From Colwellia sp. C2M11 (GTDB lineage: Bacteria; Pseudomonadota; Gammaproteobacteria; Enterobacterales; Alteromonadaceae), in the NCBI RefSeq assembly GCF_018860915.1, contig NZ_JAHKQD010000009.1, positions 185,455-249,454 on the forward strand: 64,000 nt of DNA. Direction: 5' to 3'. This document shows, one piece after another, positions 45,058-55,543 of this stretch; position 1 is the stretch's first letter; each line of letters opens with the position of its first letter. The notes beneath the pieces are model-generated. The model searched no databases. It was not told the origin of the DNA and saw only the letters and a list, made by a program, of their open reading frames with translations. Made by a program: the position numbers and the translations under genes.

Positions 45058-47181
45058 TTAGAATTGGTAATCGAACGTTATACCAAAAACTAAAGGTTCA
45101 GATAGTTGTGTATATGCTTTATCTTTATATCCATCTCGTGGATCATTACCAAAATAGAAACCACGATTAGTATAGTTTTCATCAGCTAAATTACGTGCCC
45201 AAATTTTAACTTGGTAGTCATCCTGTAAATAAGTGATAGAAGCATTGATTAACTCAACAGATTTAGATCTTTCATTATGGCTATCAGAGTAATAAAACCC
45301 ATCTTTACCATCAAGAGAAATATTAACTAACCAGTATTCACTAGGATAAAGGTTCACGCCAAGGTTAAATTGATAATTTGGCGCATGTGCTTGTTGACGA
45401 CCATCTAAAGATACACCGTCGGCATTGATGAAATCATTAAATTCGGTATCAAGTAAACCTAGCGCACCATAAAGCTCAAACTGTTCGTTAATTTGCCAGT
45501 TTGCTTCAATTTCAACACCTATATTTGATCCTGTAGCGGCATTGCCAAGATATGAAATAAACTCAGAGCTGGCATCTTCACGAACTATGGTTTGTGAACT
45601 TTTAACTTGAACATCGGTTCTGTCCATATAAAAAACAGCAGTACGAATAAACGCTGAATTATCGAGTAAGGAAAGCTTGTAACCTAATTCATAATTGATT
45701 AAATATTCCGGCTCAAAGGTTCGTAAGTCATCAGGCAAGCTACCATCGGTATTTGCACCACCTGCTTTATACCCTCTGTTGATTGAACCATACCAAAAAG
45801 CATCATCATTTTGTTGGTAACTAAGGACTACCTTACCTCCAACCATGGTATCGTCAGGACTGTCATTAAAACCATCTGAGTTAAAGTAATCAGCAGTACG
45901 CTGTTCAATTCTAATACCTGACGTTAGTTGCCATTGTTCGTTTAATTGAGTATCAAGTTGACCATAAATAGCAATAGATTGGCTGTCAAATGTTGATGTG
46001 TAGTCATTTGATAAGTATGTATATTGACGCTTTAAATCTGCATCATCTTGCTTGAAATAGAGACCAGTAACCCAAGATGTTGTACCATTGAATAATGCAC
46101 TTTCTTTATTTGATAATGCTCGTAATTCAATCGTTTGGGTCGATTTATCACGAAAGTAATAATCGGTAGAAGAATATTCATAATAAGCATAATCTTGATT
46201 TTCAATATTTTCAGGTGTGGAAATACCAACATAAGCCCAGTCTTCATCAAAGCCATAGGTTAAATCAGAGTCTGCATGGCTTAATAAGGTAACCAAGGTA
46301 AAATTGTCAAAACCTTCATAGGTAAATTTTGCGGCTAAAGCGCTTGTTTCTTGCTGATCAACACCAGGTTGATCAGATAATGTTTGACGATTATTATCTA
46401 ATGAAAAAGCATCAAAGCCATTGTCAAAGTCAAAATGAAAGGCCGATAAGTCAATGGTTAAGTCATCGCTTGCTTGTATTGATAATTTGCCTCTCAGGCT
46501 TAATTCATCTCTGTTATTGGTGTCACTTTTGTTTAAATAAGTATTGTCAATAAAGCCATCACTTTGGTATTTATTTACCGATAAACGATAATTAACTGCA
46601 TCTGAAGCTGGACCCGAAAGCGCCACGCCTAAACCATAGCTATGATAATTGCCAGCATCTAGTTTTATGTTACCTTCAAATTCATCTGTCGGTGCCTTGG
46701 TGGTAATATTAAACATGCCCGCGAGCGCATTTGCACCAAAGCGAGTGCCTTGAGGGCCGCGAAATACTTCGACCTGTTGAACATCAAAAAGGGTTGCAAT
46801 ACTACCAATACCAGTAAAGTCTATGCCGTCAATAATCATGCCCACAGATGGGTTAATAGGTTCATTGTATTGACTACGTTCACCAATGCCACGAATTTGA
46901 TAATAACGTGCACGTTGAGAGCCACTAGCGAAATTAACGTTGGGAATAATCGCGGCTAATTCTTCAAGATTTTGAGCATTACGTTGCTGTATTTCTAGAT
47001 CAGTTAACACTGATAATGCGCTAGGAGTATTTAATAAGTTTTGCTGCCTGAAATCACTAGTAACGGTAATCGTTTCTAAGGCTGTTTTTTCTTCTTGAGC
47101 ATGAACGTGCAAACTCATTAAGGGAGTTGAAAGTACTAAAGAAGCAATTGCTAAAGTAAGCGTGGATTTGGTAAAATTCAT
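45058..47181 (-). CDS. TonB-dependent receptor for thiamine or its precursors
   Basis: Predicted outer-membrane transporter, 707 residues. A signal peptide ends near VHAQE at 30, followed by the TonB-box-like ETITVTSDF, the plug (LEELAAIIPNVNFASGSQRA, QIRGIGERSQYNEPINPSVG, VEVFRGPQGTRFGANALAG) and a beta-barrel ending FGITFDYQF. It is the first gene after the TPP riboswitch and is followed by thiamine-binding, permease and kinase genes, so thiamine or thiamine phosphates are the likely cargo. The start at 47181 follows a GAGA site. Confidence 0.92.
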   Translation of the reverse strand: MNFTKSTLTLAIASLVLSTPLMSLHVHAQEEKTALETITVTSDFRQQNLLNTPSALSVLTDLEIQQRNAQNLEELAAIIPNVNFASGSQRARYYQIRGIGERSQYNEPINPSVGMIIDGIDFTGIGSIATLFDVQQVEVFRGPQGTRFGANALAGMFNITTKAPTDEFEGNIKLDAGNYHSYGLGVALSGPASDAVNYRLSVNKYQSDGFIDNTYLNKSDTNNRDELSLRGKLSIQASDDLTIDLSAFHFDFDNGFDAFSLDNNRQTLSDQPGVDQQETSALAAKFTYEGFDNFTLVTLLSHADSDLTYGFDEDWAYVGISTPENIENQDYAYYEYSSTDYYFRDKSTQTIELRALSNKESALFNGTTSWVTGLYFKQDDADLKRQYTYLSNDYTSTFDSQSIAIYGQLDTQLNEQWQLTSGIRIEQRTADYFNSDGFNDSPDDTMVGGKVVLSYQQNDDAFWYGSINRGYKAGGANTDGSLPDDLRTFEPEYLINYELGYKLSLLDNSAFIRTAVFYMDRTDVQVKSSQTIVREDASSEFISYLGNAATGSNIGVEIEANWQINEQFELYGALGLLDTEFNDFINADGVSLDGRQQAHAPNYQFNLGVNLYPSEYWLVNISLDGKDGFYYSDSHNERSKSVELINASITYLQDDYQVKIWARNLADENYTNRGFYFGNDPRDGYKDKAYTQLSEPLVFGITFDYQF

Positions 47182-47265
47182 AAAGATCTCATAAGTATTA
47201 AATCAAGTTATACTATGGGATCCGGCACTGGGAGGTTGTCTAAGGTAGACTGTGATGCGATCACT

Positions 47266-47418
47266 AACCATTCCTACGCCGGTTATATTAATCGCTAAAG
47301 TTATTTTAGTGACTAATTCCCGTCCAGGTTCAAAGGGTTTGTTGAAATCATCAACATCTCAGCAGCTATTTATTTTATTACTATCGAAAGTAAGGAAATA
47401 AAACCGCACTCCTTGGTT
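47266..47418 (-). ncRNA. TPP riboswitch (THI element)
   Basis: Read on the minus strand, the conserved blocks appear in order: outer stem AACCA (47418-47414) pairing TGGTT (47270-47266), GGAGTGC (47412-47406), CTGAGA (47362-47357), ACCCTTTGAACCTG (47338-47325) and GGCGTAGGAA (47280-47271). These are the landmarks of the thiamine-pyrophosphate sensor. The variable arms are long, about 43 bases between the first two blocks and 44 between the last two. Short hairpins (GTGAT/ATCAC and GTCTA/TAGAC) follow before the receptor start and may form the expression platform. High TPP should switch the salvage operon off. Confidence 0.95.
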
Positions 47419-47601
47419 CGAGGCGCAGTCTAGCAAGATTTTAATAATAATGCTTAGCTATTTAGTAAAAGAGTGCGATAACTTTTTAATTATTTAGCTA
47501 AAGGTCGTATTTATTCAGCTGTTACTTTGTCGGTATATTGATAAAGTATCGTATTCAAATCGGATAGAACTATTTCTATCCATTAATATCAGAGAAGCGT
47601 A

Positions 47602-50600
47602 ATGTTCCCCAATTGGCAATTAGTTAGTATTAGTTTAATTTACATTTGCTTACTCTTCATCATTGCTTTTTTAGGTGATAAGTACCGTAACCAACTGGCC
47701 AAAAAAGGGCAAAGTGCTATTTATGCGCTGACACTCGGTGTTTATTGTACGTCATGGAGCTTTTTAGGTACGGCAGGGCAAGCATCAACAAATTTTTTAT
47801 CACATATACCGATTTACCTTGGCCCTACCTTGCTTTTTGTTTTTGCTTGGCCGTTTATTCAACGTATTATTCGTATTAGTTTAAAGCTAAACCTCACCTC
47901 TATTGCAGATTTGCTCGCTTCTCGATTCGGTAAATCACACAACCTCGCTATTATTGTCACGATTGTTTCCTTCGTTGGAACCATGCCATATATTGCGCTT
48001 CAGTTAAAAGCTATGGTGTATACCTTCCAGCAATTACAGGTCGATCAAAGTTTAAGTAGTTGGCATATTGGTTTGGTGATCAGTATTGTCTTGTCTATAT
48101 TTACTATTTTATTTGGCATCCGAAATATTGATGTAACTGAGCGGCATCCTGGAGTGATGTTGGCGATTGCTTTTGAGTCATTGGTGAAAATTATTGCCTT
48201 TTTAGCCGTAAGTTTATTTGTATGCTTTTCATTATTTGATTCGCCACTTGATATTTGGCAGCAGTCTAATGCAACAGTGAAAATGGAGCAGCAAATAAAT
48301 GTAGGTAATATTAGCTCAATGTTGGCAATGTTGGTGATTGTGATGGCGGCATTTCTTTCGTTACCAAGGCAGTTTCAAGTAATGGTAGTAGAGCTAAGAT
48401 CTAACAAAGATACTTGGCTAGGCCGACGTGTATTTCCACTATACTTATTAATTTTTGCTTTTTTTGCTGCCCCTCTAGGGCTTGCTGGACAGTTACTATT
48501 AGGCGATACAGTTTCTTCTGATATGTATGTATTGTTTTTACCTAGTATTGGTGATCAAACTTGGCTAACACTTTTTACTTTTCTGGGTGCGGTTTCAGCA
48601 GCTAGTTCTATGGTGATTATTTCAGCGATTGCTTTGAGTACCATGCTCAGTAATGAAATTATTTTTCCTTTACTTTATCGCAGACAAAAAGTTGCTCAAA
48701 CTAATTACGATAATTTTAGAAGACGGTTATTAAATATACGTAAATTGCTGATATTATTTGTAATAATGTCTGGATATGGGGTGTTTAGTCTGGCATCGAC
48801 TGACACATTATCTTCATCAGGTGAAGTGGCTTTTGGGGCGTTCGCACAATTAACACCAGCTCTAGTTGTTGCTTTTTATTGGCGAAGAGCGAGTTTAGTT
48901 GGGGTATATGCAGGGATTTTAGTTGGCTTTATATTGTGGTTAACTTTAAACTTTTTGCCTCAGTTTGGTTTATATTCAACTCCTTTTGCTGAAGGACTTT
49001 TATCTTCTAAATCAACGGCGACACTTTTTAGTTTATCGGCAAATATTATTGTGATGTGGGCATTGTCACAAATCAGCCGTCAAAGTGTTCAAGAACGCGT
49101 TCAGGCCTCATTATTTCTAGAATGGCAATCACCTACATTATTGAAAGTAGAAAAGAAGCGACAATTAGATGTGAGCGAATTAGAATTACTTGCCTCGCGT
49201 TTCGTGGGTGAAAGTAAAGCGAAATCAAGTTTTAGTTTGTTCCAATCGTCACACAATAAAAAACAATTAGGTAATGCTAAATATAATCAATTATTACTAC
49301 AGCAAACTGAAAATACATTAGCGTTGGTGATGGGAGCATCTTCCGCACGCTTAGTATTATCTTCAGCACTTGATGGTCGGGATATTGCTTTAGATGAAAT
49401 AGCGGTATTGGTAGAAGATGCTTCGAGTCAAAAACAAGAGTTTTCTCAGAATTTACTGCAAAGCGCGATAGAAAATGCCAGTGAAGGTATTTCTATTGTT
49501 GATGAAGAGCTAAAACTTGTGGCATGGAACAAAAAGTATTTAGATTTATTCGATTACCCTCCTGAACTTGTCAAAATAGGTAGTCCTATTGAAGCGTTAA
49601 TTCGTCATAATGTTAAACGTGGTTTGTGTGGCGCGGGAGATATTGATAATCAGGTTTTTAGACGATTAGAGTATTTACGAAAAGGTAGTCCACATAGCTC
49701 AGAAAGACAGCACGCTAATGGTCAAACTATTCTTATTGAAGGTAATCCATTACCAGGTGGTGGTTTTGTTATGCTATTTTCTGATATCACAGCGTATCGT
49801 CAAGCTGAACAAGTATTAAAAGAAGCTAACTTAGATCTTGAAACACGAGTTTATGAGCGTACATTAACCCTAGCAAAAACCAATGAAGCACTTGCTAAAG
49901 CCCATGAAAAAGCTGAACAGGCACATATTAAAAAGAGCCAATATTTAAAAGCATGCAGTCATGATCTTATGCAACCTCTAGAGGCAGCTCGCTTATTTAC
50001 TTCGGCCTTAACGGAGCAAAAAGACTTAACCTTTGAGCAACAAAGACAAGTGGACAATATTGATAAGTCGCTTAGGGCTGCAAACGATTTATTAGCTGAT
50101 TTAGCCGAAATTGCTCGTTTAGAAAGTGGCAATATTAAGCCGCATATTGAGGTATTTTCTTTAAATGAATTGTTTGATGACTTAGAGCAAGAATTTGCTG
50201 CGTTAGCTATTGAACAAAATGTTGAATTTAGATTGGTGGCAACTAAAACTTGGGTCAAGTCTGATAAGCACTTACTTCGACGTATTATTCAAAACCTTGT
50301 CGGTAATGCCTTTAGATATGCGAGCCCAGGTAAGGTGTTGTTAGGGGCGAGAATATCAAATAATGATGTGGTTATTCAAGTGCTTGATAATGGACCTGGT
50401 ATTCCATTGGAAAAACAAGTCTTAGTATTTGAGCAATTTACTCAATTAGATACACCAACAAGCCAGTCATCTCGAGGCTTGGGGTTAGGATTAAATATTA
50501 CGCAATCTTTGGTGCAACTACTAGGTCATTCTCTAAGTTTGCAATCAAGGGAGATGCAAGGCTGTAAATTTTCTATTTCGGTTGAAAGATCGAGCCAAGT

Positions 50601-51066
50601 AATAGCGCAACCGCAGTTAGCTACCCCAATAAAGAATATGGGTTTAAAAGGTATTACCGTATTATGTATAGATAATGATCCCGACGTGTTAAGCGGTATG
50701 GTTGAGTTATTGTCTGCGTGGCAATGTAATATACTTGCTGCTGATTCTCGAGAAACAGCATTAATAGAGTTTGCTAATCATCAAAGTGATATTGATATTT
50801 TGTTGGTTGATTATCAACTAGGTTACCATGAAGGTTTACCTGTAGGAGAGCAAGCGGATGGCCTAACATTAATTGCTGATATGCGACGTGATTGTAATCA
50901 CTATATACCAGCAATATTAATTACAGCCACAACAGAGATTGGTATTGAAAATAAAGCAAAAAATGCTGATGTAGGCTTTATGCGAAAACTAGTAAAACCG
51001 GCTGCGCTGAGAGCGTTAATGAGTGCCAAACTGGCGCAGAAGTTACAAGTAGATTACGGCGATTAA
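47602..51066 (+). CDS. crbS: Symporter-fused hybrid histidine kinase, CrbS-like
   Basis: Predicted membrane sensor of acetate or related carbon sources. The 1154 residues start with a full sodium/solute symporter-like domain (to about 490; LTLGVYCTSWSFLGTAGQA and about 13 membrane segments). A PAS domain follows (SEGISIVDEELKLVAWNKKY, about 630-740), then a coiled coil, a histidine-kinase core (phospho-acceptor in ACSHDLMQPL, about H787; ATP lid SSRGLGLGLNI) and a C-terminal receiver (LLVDYQLGYHEG, about D1070). This is the layout of CrbS/MxtR proteins. The LuxR-type regulator that should receive the phosphate is encoded just downstream and convergently. Confidence 0.9.
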   Translation: MFPNWQLVSISLIYICLLFIIAFLGDKYRNQLAKKGQSAIYALTLGVYCTSWSFLGTAGQASTNFLSHIPIYLGPTLLFVFAWPFIQRIIRISLKLNLTSIADLLASRFGKSHNLAIIVTIVSFVGTMPYIALQLKAMVYTFQQLQVDQSLSSWHIGLVISIVLSIFTILFGIRNIDVTERHPGVMLAIAFESLVKIIAFLAVSLFVCFSLFDSPLDIWQQSNATVKMEQQINVGNISSMLAMLVIVMAAFLSLPRQFQVMVVELRSNKDTWLGRRVFPLYLLIFAFFAAPLGLAGQLLLGDTVSSDMYVLFLPSIGDQTWLTLFTFLGAVSAASSMVIISAIALSTMLSNEIIFPLLYRRQKVAQTNYDNFRRRLLNIRKLLILFVIMSGYGVFSLASTDTLSSSGEVAFGAFAQLTPALVVAFYWRRASLVGVYAGILVGFILWLTLNFLPQFGLYSTPFAEGLLSSKSTATLFSLSANIIVMWALSQISRQSVQERVQASLFLEWQSPTLLKVEKKRQLDVSELELLASRFVGESKAKSSFSLFQSSHNKKQLGNAKYNQLLLQQTENTLALVMGASSARLVLSSALDGRDIALDEIAVLVEDASSQKQEFSQNLLQSAIENASEGISIVDEELKLVAWNKKYLDLFDYPPELVKIGSPIEALIRHNVKRGLCGAGDIDNQVFRRLEYLRKGSPHSSERQHANGQTILIEGNPLPGGGFVMLFSDITAYRQAEQVLKEANLDLETRVYERTLTLAKTNEALAKAHEKAEQAHIKKSQYLKACSHDLMQPLEAARLFTSALTEQKDLTFEQQRQVDNIDKSLRAANDLLADLAEIARLESGNIKPHIEVFSLNELFDDLEQEFAALAIEQNVEFRLVATKTWVKSDKHLLRRIIQNLVGNAFRYASPGKVLLGARISNNDVVIQVLDNGPGIPLEKQVLVFEQFTQLDTPTSQSSRGLGLGLNITQSLVQLLGHSLSLQSREMQGCKFSISVERSSQVIAQPQLATPIKNMGLKGITVLCIDNDPDVLSGMVELLSAWQCNILAADSRETALIEFANHQSDIDILLVDYQLGYHEGLPVGEQADGLTLIADMRRDCNHYIPAILITATTEIGIENKAKNADVGFMRKLVKPAALRALMSAKLAQKLQVDYGD

Positions 51067-51132
51067 CTTGTTGCTGAAACAACTAATGTTTACTTATTTT
51101 GCACGGCTGGTTAATGGTCAATCGGGTATTCG

Positions 51133-51792
51133 TTATGATTGATCAAAACCTGTTTCAGCTAAATTTAGTTGAGAGATAGCGATAACTGCTTGTGTTCTAT
51201 TACGCACATCGAGCTTACGAAATATGGCTGTAGCATGCGCTTTGATCGTTGCTTCAGAAACATTAAGATCATAGGCAATTTGTTTATTTAGTAAACCTTG
51301 AGCAAACATCATTAAAATACGGTATTGTTGCTGAGTTAAGCTGGCAACGCGTTCCGCTATATCTGTTGTGTCGGTGTTTGCTGAAGTCGCTTGAAATGAA
51401 GCAGGTAACCAAATATCACCAGATAAAACGGTCATAATCGCGGTAAAAATATCATCAACGGGTGTTGATTTTGGAATAAAGCCCGCTGCGCCATAACCCA
51501 TTGCTTTACCAATAGTATTTTGATCTTCATGAGCGGAAACGACAACAACAGGAATTTGCGGAAAATGATTTCTAACGTGAATTAAGGTACTAAAACCGTG
51601 AGCACCAGGAATATTTAAATCTAATAGCAACAAGTCACTTTCGTTATTATTTTGTAACTGTTGTTCAAGCTCTGCTATGGTTTCCGCTTCAAGCCAAATT
51701 GTTTGACTTAACTTATTCCGTAAGGTTCCCAATAAAGCCTGTCTAAATAAAGGGTGATCATCAGCAATTATTATTTTTTGTGGCTGAATCAT
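51133..51792 (-). CDS. crbR: LuxR-family response regulator, CrbR/ErdR-like
   Basis: Predicted DNA-binding response regulator, 219 residues. Receiver: IIIADDHPLFRQALLGTL at the N-terminus, phospho-acceptor in LLLLDLNIPGAHG (about D58), and the conserved Lys in GFIPKSTP. A LuxR/FixJ helix-turn-helix follows (LNKQIAYDLNVSEATIKAHATAIFRKLDVRNRTQAV). It ends 66 bases from the CrbS-like kinase gene, with which it converges. By family it should activate acetate uptake and activation genes. The TTAGAC-N4-GTCTAA palindromes in this window are candidate sites for it. Confidence 0.85.
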   Translation of the reverse strand: MIQPQKIIIADDHPLFRQALLGTLRNKLSQTIWLEAETIAELEQQLQNNNESDLLLLDLNIPGAHGFSTLIHVRNHFPQIPVVVVSAHEDQNTIGKAMGYGAAGFIPKSTPVDDIFTAIMTVLSGDIWLPASFQATSANTDTTDIAERVASLTQQQYRILMMFAQGLLNKQIAYDLNVSEATIKAHATAIFRKLDVRNRTQAVIAISQLNLAETGFDQS

Positions 51793-52119
51793 AGAAAAGT
51801 CCTATTTTAATTGTTCTCCTATTCTAACGGAAAATTGGCTAATGACCAATGTTACTTTTAAGTTAATATGGATAGGGAGAAATCCCACCTATATTAATAC
51901 CAATCTCACCAACCATGTGATCATTTCTACTTGCTAAAATCACCAACTGAAACGTTATTTATTTAATAATTAGAACAACTAGTTATCGAAATAAATGCCT
52001 TATATTTGGCAATTTTTTTTAGGTATAAAATTGTTCACTTAATTAATGAAACTGGTATAACTTAATATTGAAGCCCCAAAGTTAGATCTTTTTTGGGGCG
52101 AGTGAATTGCTAAGGTTGA
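51793..52119. other. Gap between pepD and crbR with a possible terminator hairpin
   Basis: About 330 AT-rich bases upstream of crbR. GCCCCAAA (52073-52080) and TTTGGGGC (52092-52099) form an 8-bp stem 20 bases past the pepD stop; no clear U-tract follows on the minus strand, so termination is only likely. No gene was seen in the rest. Confidence 0.45.
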
Positions 52120-53583
52120 TTATTTTTTTGGGGCTTTTGCTAACACAGCGGTTAATAGTTGCCAATATTGTTCAACTGTAGCAATTTCAATTTTCTCATC
52201 AGGTGAATGAGGAAATTTAATGGTTGGCCCTATTGATACCATATCCCAATGTGGATAAGGCTTTTTAAATAATCCACACTCTAAACCTGCATGAATTACC
52301 ATGACAGCTGGCACTTTATTAAATAGCTCTTCATATGTCTCACTGACTGTTTTCATAATGGCTGAATCTGGGTTTGGTTTCCAGCCTGGATATGCACCAC
52401 TAAATTTAATACTCGCATCAGCTAGCTCAAATACGGATTGCACCGTACGTTGTGTTTCTAAACGACCATCATCATGTAAACTTCGAATAAGTACTAGGGC
52501 AGTAAAGTTTTTACCTCGTGTACGTACAACACCTAAATTTAATGACGTTTCAACGATACCTTCAATATCATCACTCATTCGAATAACACCATTAGGGCAT
52601 GCATTTAACGCACGTAGTATTTGATGTTGTGTTGTGCTACTCCAACATTGTTCAAATTCTTCTGGTGAAATAAGCAGCATATCAATATCCGTTTCAATGA
52701 CGCTTAAATTGTGTTGAATTGTTGTTAAATATTGAGCTAGTTGCTCTTTTAATGCTGGTACGTCTGTTGTAGGTATAACAAAGCTTGCATTTGCTTCACG
52801 CGGAATAGCGTTACGTAAACTGCCACCATTTAGCTCAGTTAAACGTAGCTCGAATCTATTACTTGCTTCAAGTAAAAAGCGTACTAAGAGTTTATTTGCA
52901 TTTGCTCTGCCGGTATCGATATCAACGCCGGAATGCCCGCCCTTTAAACCAGAGATCGATAAGTTAAATGCTTGATAATTTGCGGGTACGTCATCAAAAT
53001 CTAATTTAAAAGTTGCTGTACCATCAATACCACCAGCACAGCCCATATAAACTTCGCCCTCTTGCTCAGAATCAGTATTAATTAAAATATCGCCATCTAA
53101 CCAACCAGACTCAAGACCAAAAGCACCAGACATACCCGCTTCTTCATCAATAGTGACTAAAACTTCAAGTGGGCCATGAGCAATATCATCGCTAGCTAAA
53201 ATAGCTAAAGCTGATGCTAAGCCAACGCCATTGTCAGCACCTAAAGTAGTGCCTTCAGCTGTAACCCAATCACCACTTTCAATAACATAAGGCTTAATCG
53301 GATCGGTTAAAAAATCATGTACGGTATCATTATTTTTTTGTGGCACCATATCCATGTGAGCTTGTAGAATGATGCCTTGGCGATCTTCCATACCTTTTGT
53401 AGCTGGTTTTTTAATAAAAAGATTTCCCACGGCATCTTCTTTAATGGATAAATTAAGCTCTGCTGCCCAACTTTGAATCCAAGCCGAAATTTTTTGCTCA
53501 TGTTTTGATGGGTGAGGGATGCTGCAAATTTTTTCGAATAATTGCCATAAACCTTCAGGTTTAAGATGTGATAATGTAGACAT
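52120..53583 (-). CDS. pepD: Aminoacyl-histidine dipeptidase (peptidase D)
   Basis: Zinc-dependent cytosolic dipeptidase of family M20, cleaving Xaa-His and other dipeptides. From ATG 53583 (AAGGAAAAA directly upstream) the protein has 487 residues, the family length. Seen: ILQAHMDMVPQKN (first metal His), TLGADNGVGLASALAIL, the glutamate in LVTIDEEAGMSGAFGLESGW, and a C-terminal VIHAGLECGLF with the last ligands. Its start is 8 bases downstream of the slmA stop, so the two may share a transcript. Confidence 0.95.
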   Translation of the reverse strand: MSTLSHLKPEGLWQLFEKICSIPHPSKHEQKISAWIQSWAAELNLSIKEDAVGNLFIKKPATKGMEDRQGIILQAHMDMVPQKNNDTVHDFLTDPIKPYVIESGDWVTAEGTTLGADNGVGLASALAILASDDIAHGPLEVLVTIDEEAGMSGAFGLESGWLDGDILINTDSEQEGEVYMGCAGGIDGTATFKLDFDDVPANYQAFNLSISGLKGGHSGVDIDTGRANANKLLVRFLLEASNRFELRLTELNGGSLRNAIPREANASFVIPTTDVPALKEQLAQYLTTIQHNLSVIETDIDMLLISPEEFEQCWSSTTQHQILRALNACPNGVIRMSDDIEGIVETSLNLGVVRTRGKNFTALVLIRSLHDDGRLETQRTVQSVFELADASIKFSGAYPGWKPNPDSAIMKTVSETYEELFNKVPAVMVIHAGLECGLFKKPYPHWDMVSIGPTIKFPHSPDEKIEIATVEQYWQLLTAVLAKAPKK

Positions 53584-53591
53584 GTTTTTCC

Positions 53592-54188
53592 TTATTTGCT
53601 CGCCATTAAAAATTGCCATTGCTCATTGAAGTTACTGCTAGGTTTTTTGTCAAAGCCAGATCGTACATATTGGCTGATCTTTCCTTCAGCAAAAGCCACT
53701 AAAATGTTAGCAAGCGCTTGTTCGTTAATGGTGAATGTTTTACCTTCGCGTAATTTTCGTTCACGCAATATTTGTTTAAATTGTGATTCAAGTTTTTCAA
53801 AAAATTGGTGAACTCGAACGCGTAAACGTTCATTTTCACCCATGAGAGCATCACCTGATAAAATGCGGCACATGCCTGGATTTCGCTCAGCAAAAACCAA
53901 TAACACATGAAGTACATGATGACAGCGCACTAGTGTTTCTTTGTGATCGGTTAAAATTAAGTTAATTCTAGAAAAAACAGATTCTTCAATAAAATCGATT
54001 AACCCTTCAAACATACGTGCTTTAGATGGAAAGTGTCGATACAAAGCCGCTTCTGATACGCCTACTTCCGCTGCAAGTTTTGCGGTTGTAATACGTTGAC
54101 CAGGGCTTGACTGTAACATCAGCGCTAAACACTCTAATATTTGTTGTTTCCGACTAATCTTTTGTGGGCTTTTGGGGCTAGCTGGCAT
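53592..54188 (-). CDS. slmA: Nucleoid occlusion factor SlmA
   Basis: TetR-fold DNA-binding protein that blocks FtsZ ring formation over the nucleoid. The 198-residue length and sequence fit: N-terminal helix-turn-helix [37 protein letters not shown], then the dimer domain with [19 protein letters not shown] and [14 protein letters not shown]. It follows coaBC on the same strand; slmA lies near coaBC and dut in many gammaproteobacteria. dut is not present in the 47 bases between them. Confidence 0.95.
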   Translation of the reverse strand: MPASPKSPQKISRKQQILECLALMLQSSPGQRITTAKLAAEVGVSEAALYRHFPSKARMFEGLIDFIEESVFSRINLILTDHKETLVRCHHVLHVLLVFAERNPGMCRILSGDALMGENERLRVRVHQFFEKLESQFKQILRERKLREGKTFTINEQALANILVAFAEGKISQYVRSGFDKKPSSNFNEQWQFLMASK

Positions 54189-54235
54189 AGTAAGAAGATT
54201 CTCTATTATTTATTGTTTTTGTTAGGTATTGTTAC

Positions 54236-55441
54236 TTATTTTTGTTTTGCTAAATAATGCTGATTAATTAAAGAGACTAATTTTTGAGCCACTATTTGTT
54301 TGTTGGCTAACGGAATATCTGTTTTATCAATAGTACTATATAGGGTTAACGCATTATCATTACTGTTAAAGCCTTGACCTGATTTTGCTACATCATTAGC
54401 AGCTATTAAGTCTAAATTTTTACGTATTAGTTTACCACGAGCGTACTGCTCCACATTTTGTGTTTCAGCTGCGAAACCTACCATAAATGGTTTGTTATCT
54501 AAATGCGCTACATCAGCAACAATATCGTGATTTTTCACTAATTCAAGTTGCATAGCATCATTATTTTTTTTGATTTTTTGTGTCGCTATGTGTGCAACTC
54601 GGTAATCAGCAACGGCAGCACAAGCAACAAAAGTTGTACATTGGGGAGCAAATTTTAATGCTTGTTCATGCATTTCATCAGCACTGTTTACGTTAATCAA
54701 CTGGCTTCCAACAGGCGCTTTAATGTTAACGGGTCCTGAAATTAAGGTGACAGTAGCACCTGCACGTAAGGCAGCTTGAGCAATGGCATAACCCATTTTA
54801 CCTGAACTGTGATTAGAGATATAACGCACAGGATCTATCGCTTCACGTGTTGGACCTGCAGTAATCACCCAATGCTGTCCTTGTAAATATTTATCCGTAC
54901 AAAAATCACTCGCTAAAGTGACTAATTCATCCACATCAAGCATACGACCTAAGCCGACATCACCACAGGCTTGCTCACCACTACCTGGTCCCCAAATTTG
55001 TACATCACGCTCGCTCAAGGTTTTTATATTGGCTTGTGTTGCTAATGCGTGCCACATTTGTTGATTCATCGCCGGGGCAATCGCGATAGGTGCGCTAGTG
55101 GCTAAACAAATAGTTGTAAGTAAGTCATTTGCTATACCTGCAGTCATACGTGCAATAATATCTGCAGTTGCAGGGGCTATGATAATTAAGTCAGCCCATT
55201 TGGCTAGCTCTATGTGTCCCATGGCTAGTTCGGCTGCTGTATCTAGTAAACTATCTGCAACGGCATTGCCCGAAACAGCTTGTAACGTTAGTGGCGTGAT
55301 AAATGCTTTTGCACCTTCGGTCATAACAACCCGAATATCAGCACCTTGTTCTTTTAATCGACGGACTAATTCTGGGATTTTATAAGCGGCAATCCCTCCG
55401 CTGATACCTAGAACAATTTTTTTGTCCTGTAGAATTTGCAT
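54236..55441 (-). CDS. coaBC: Bifunctional phosphopantothenoylcysteine decarboxylase/synthase
   Basis: Catalyses two coenzyme A steps: joining cysteine to 4'-phosphopantothenate, then decarboxylation. The 401 residues combine the flavin-dependent CoaC half ([20 protein letters not shown], catalytic His in [13 protein letters not shown], and [10 protein letters not shown]) with the CoaB half ([28 protein letters not shown], and [19 protein letters not shown]). Length is normal. Divergent from radC, with about 100 bases between. Confidence 0.96.
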   Translation of the reverse strand: MQILQDKKIVLGISGGIAAYKIPELVRRLKEQGADIRVVMTEGAKAFITPLTLQAVSGNAVADSLLDTAAELAMGHIELAKWADLIIIAPATADIIARMTAGIANDLLTTICLATSAPIAIAPAMNQQMWHALATQANIKTLSERDVQIWGPGSGEQACGDVGLGRMLDVDELVTLASDFCTDKYLQGQHWVITAGPTREAIDPVRYISNHSSGKMGYAIAQAALRAGATVTLISGPVNIKAPVGSQLINVNSADEMHEQALKFAPQCTTFVACAAVADYRVAHIATQKIKKNNDAMQLELVKNHDIVADVAHLDNKPFMVGFAAETQNVEQYARGKLIRKNLDLIAANDVAKSGQGFNSNDNALTLYSTIDKTDIPLANKQIVAQKLVSLINQHYLAKQK

Positions 55442-55543
55442 AATCTGCTAATCTTAAACTGATGAATAATATTATTAATACGATAGCATTTATTCGCACT
55501 ATTTGAAAAATAATCATTAACAAAAACAGCAAGGAAGCCGACT

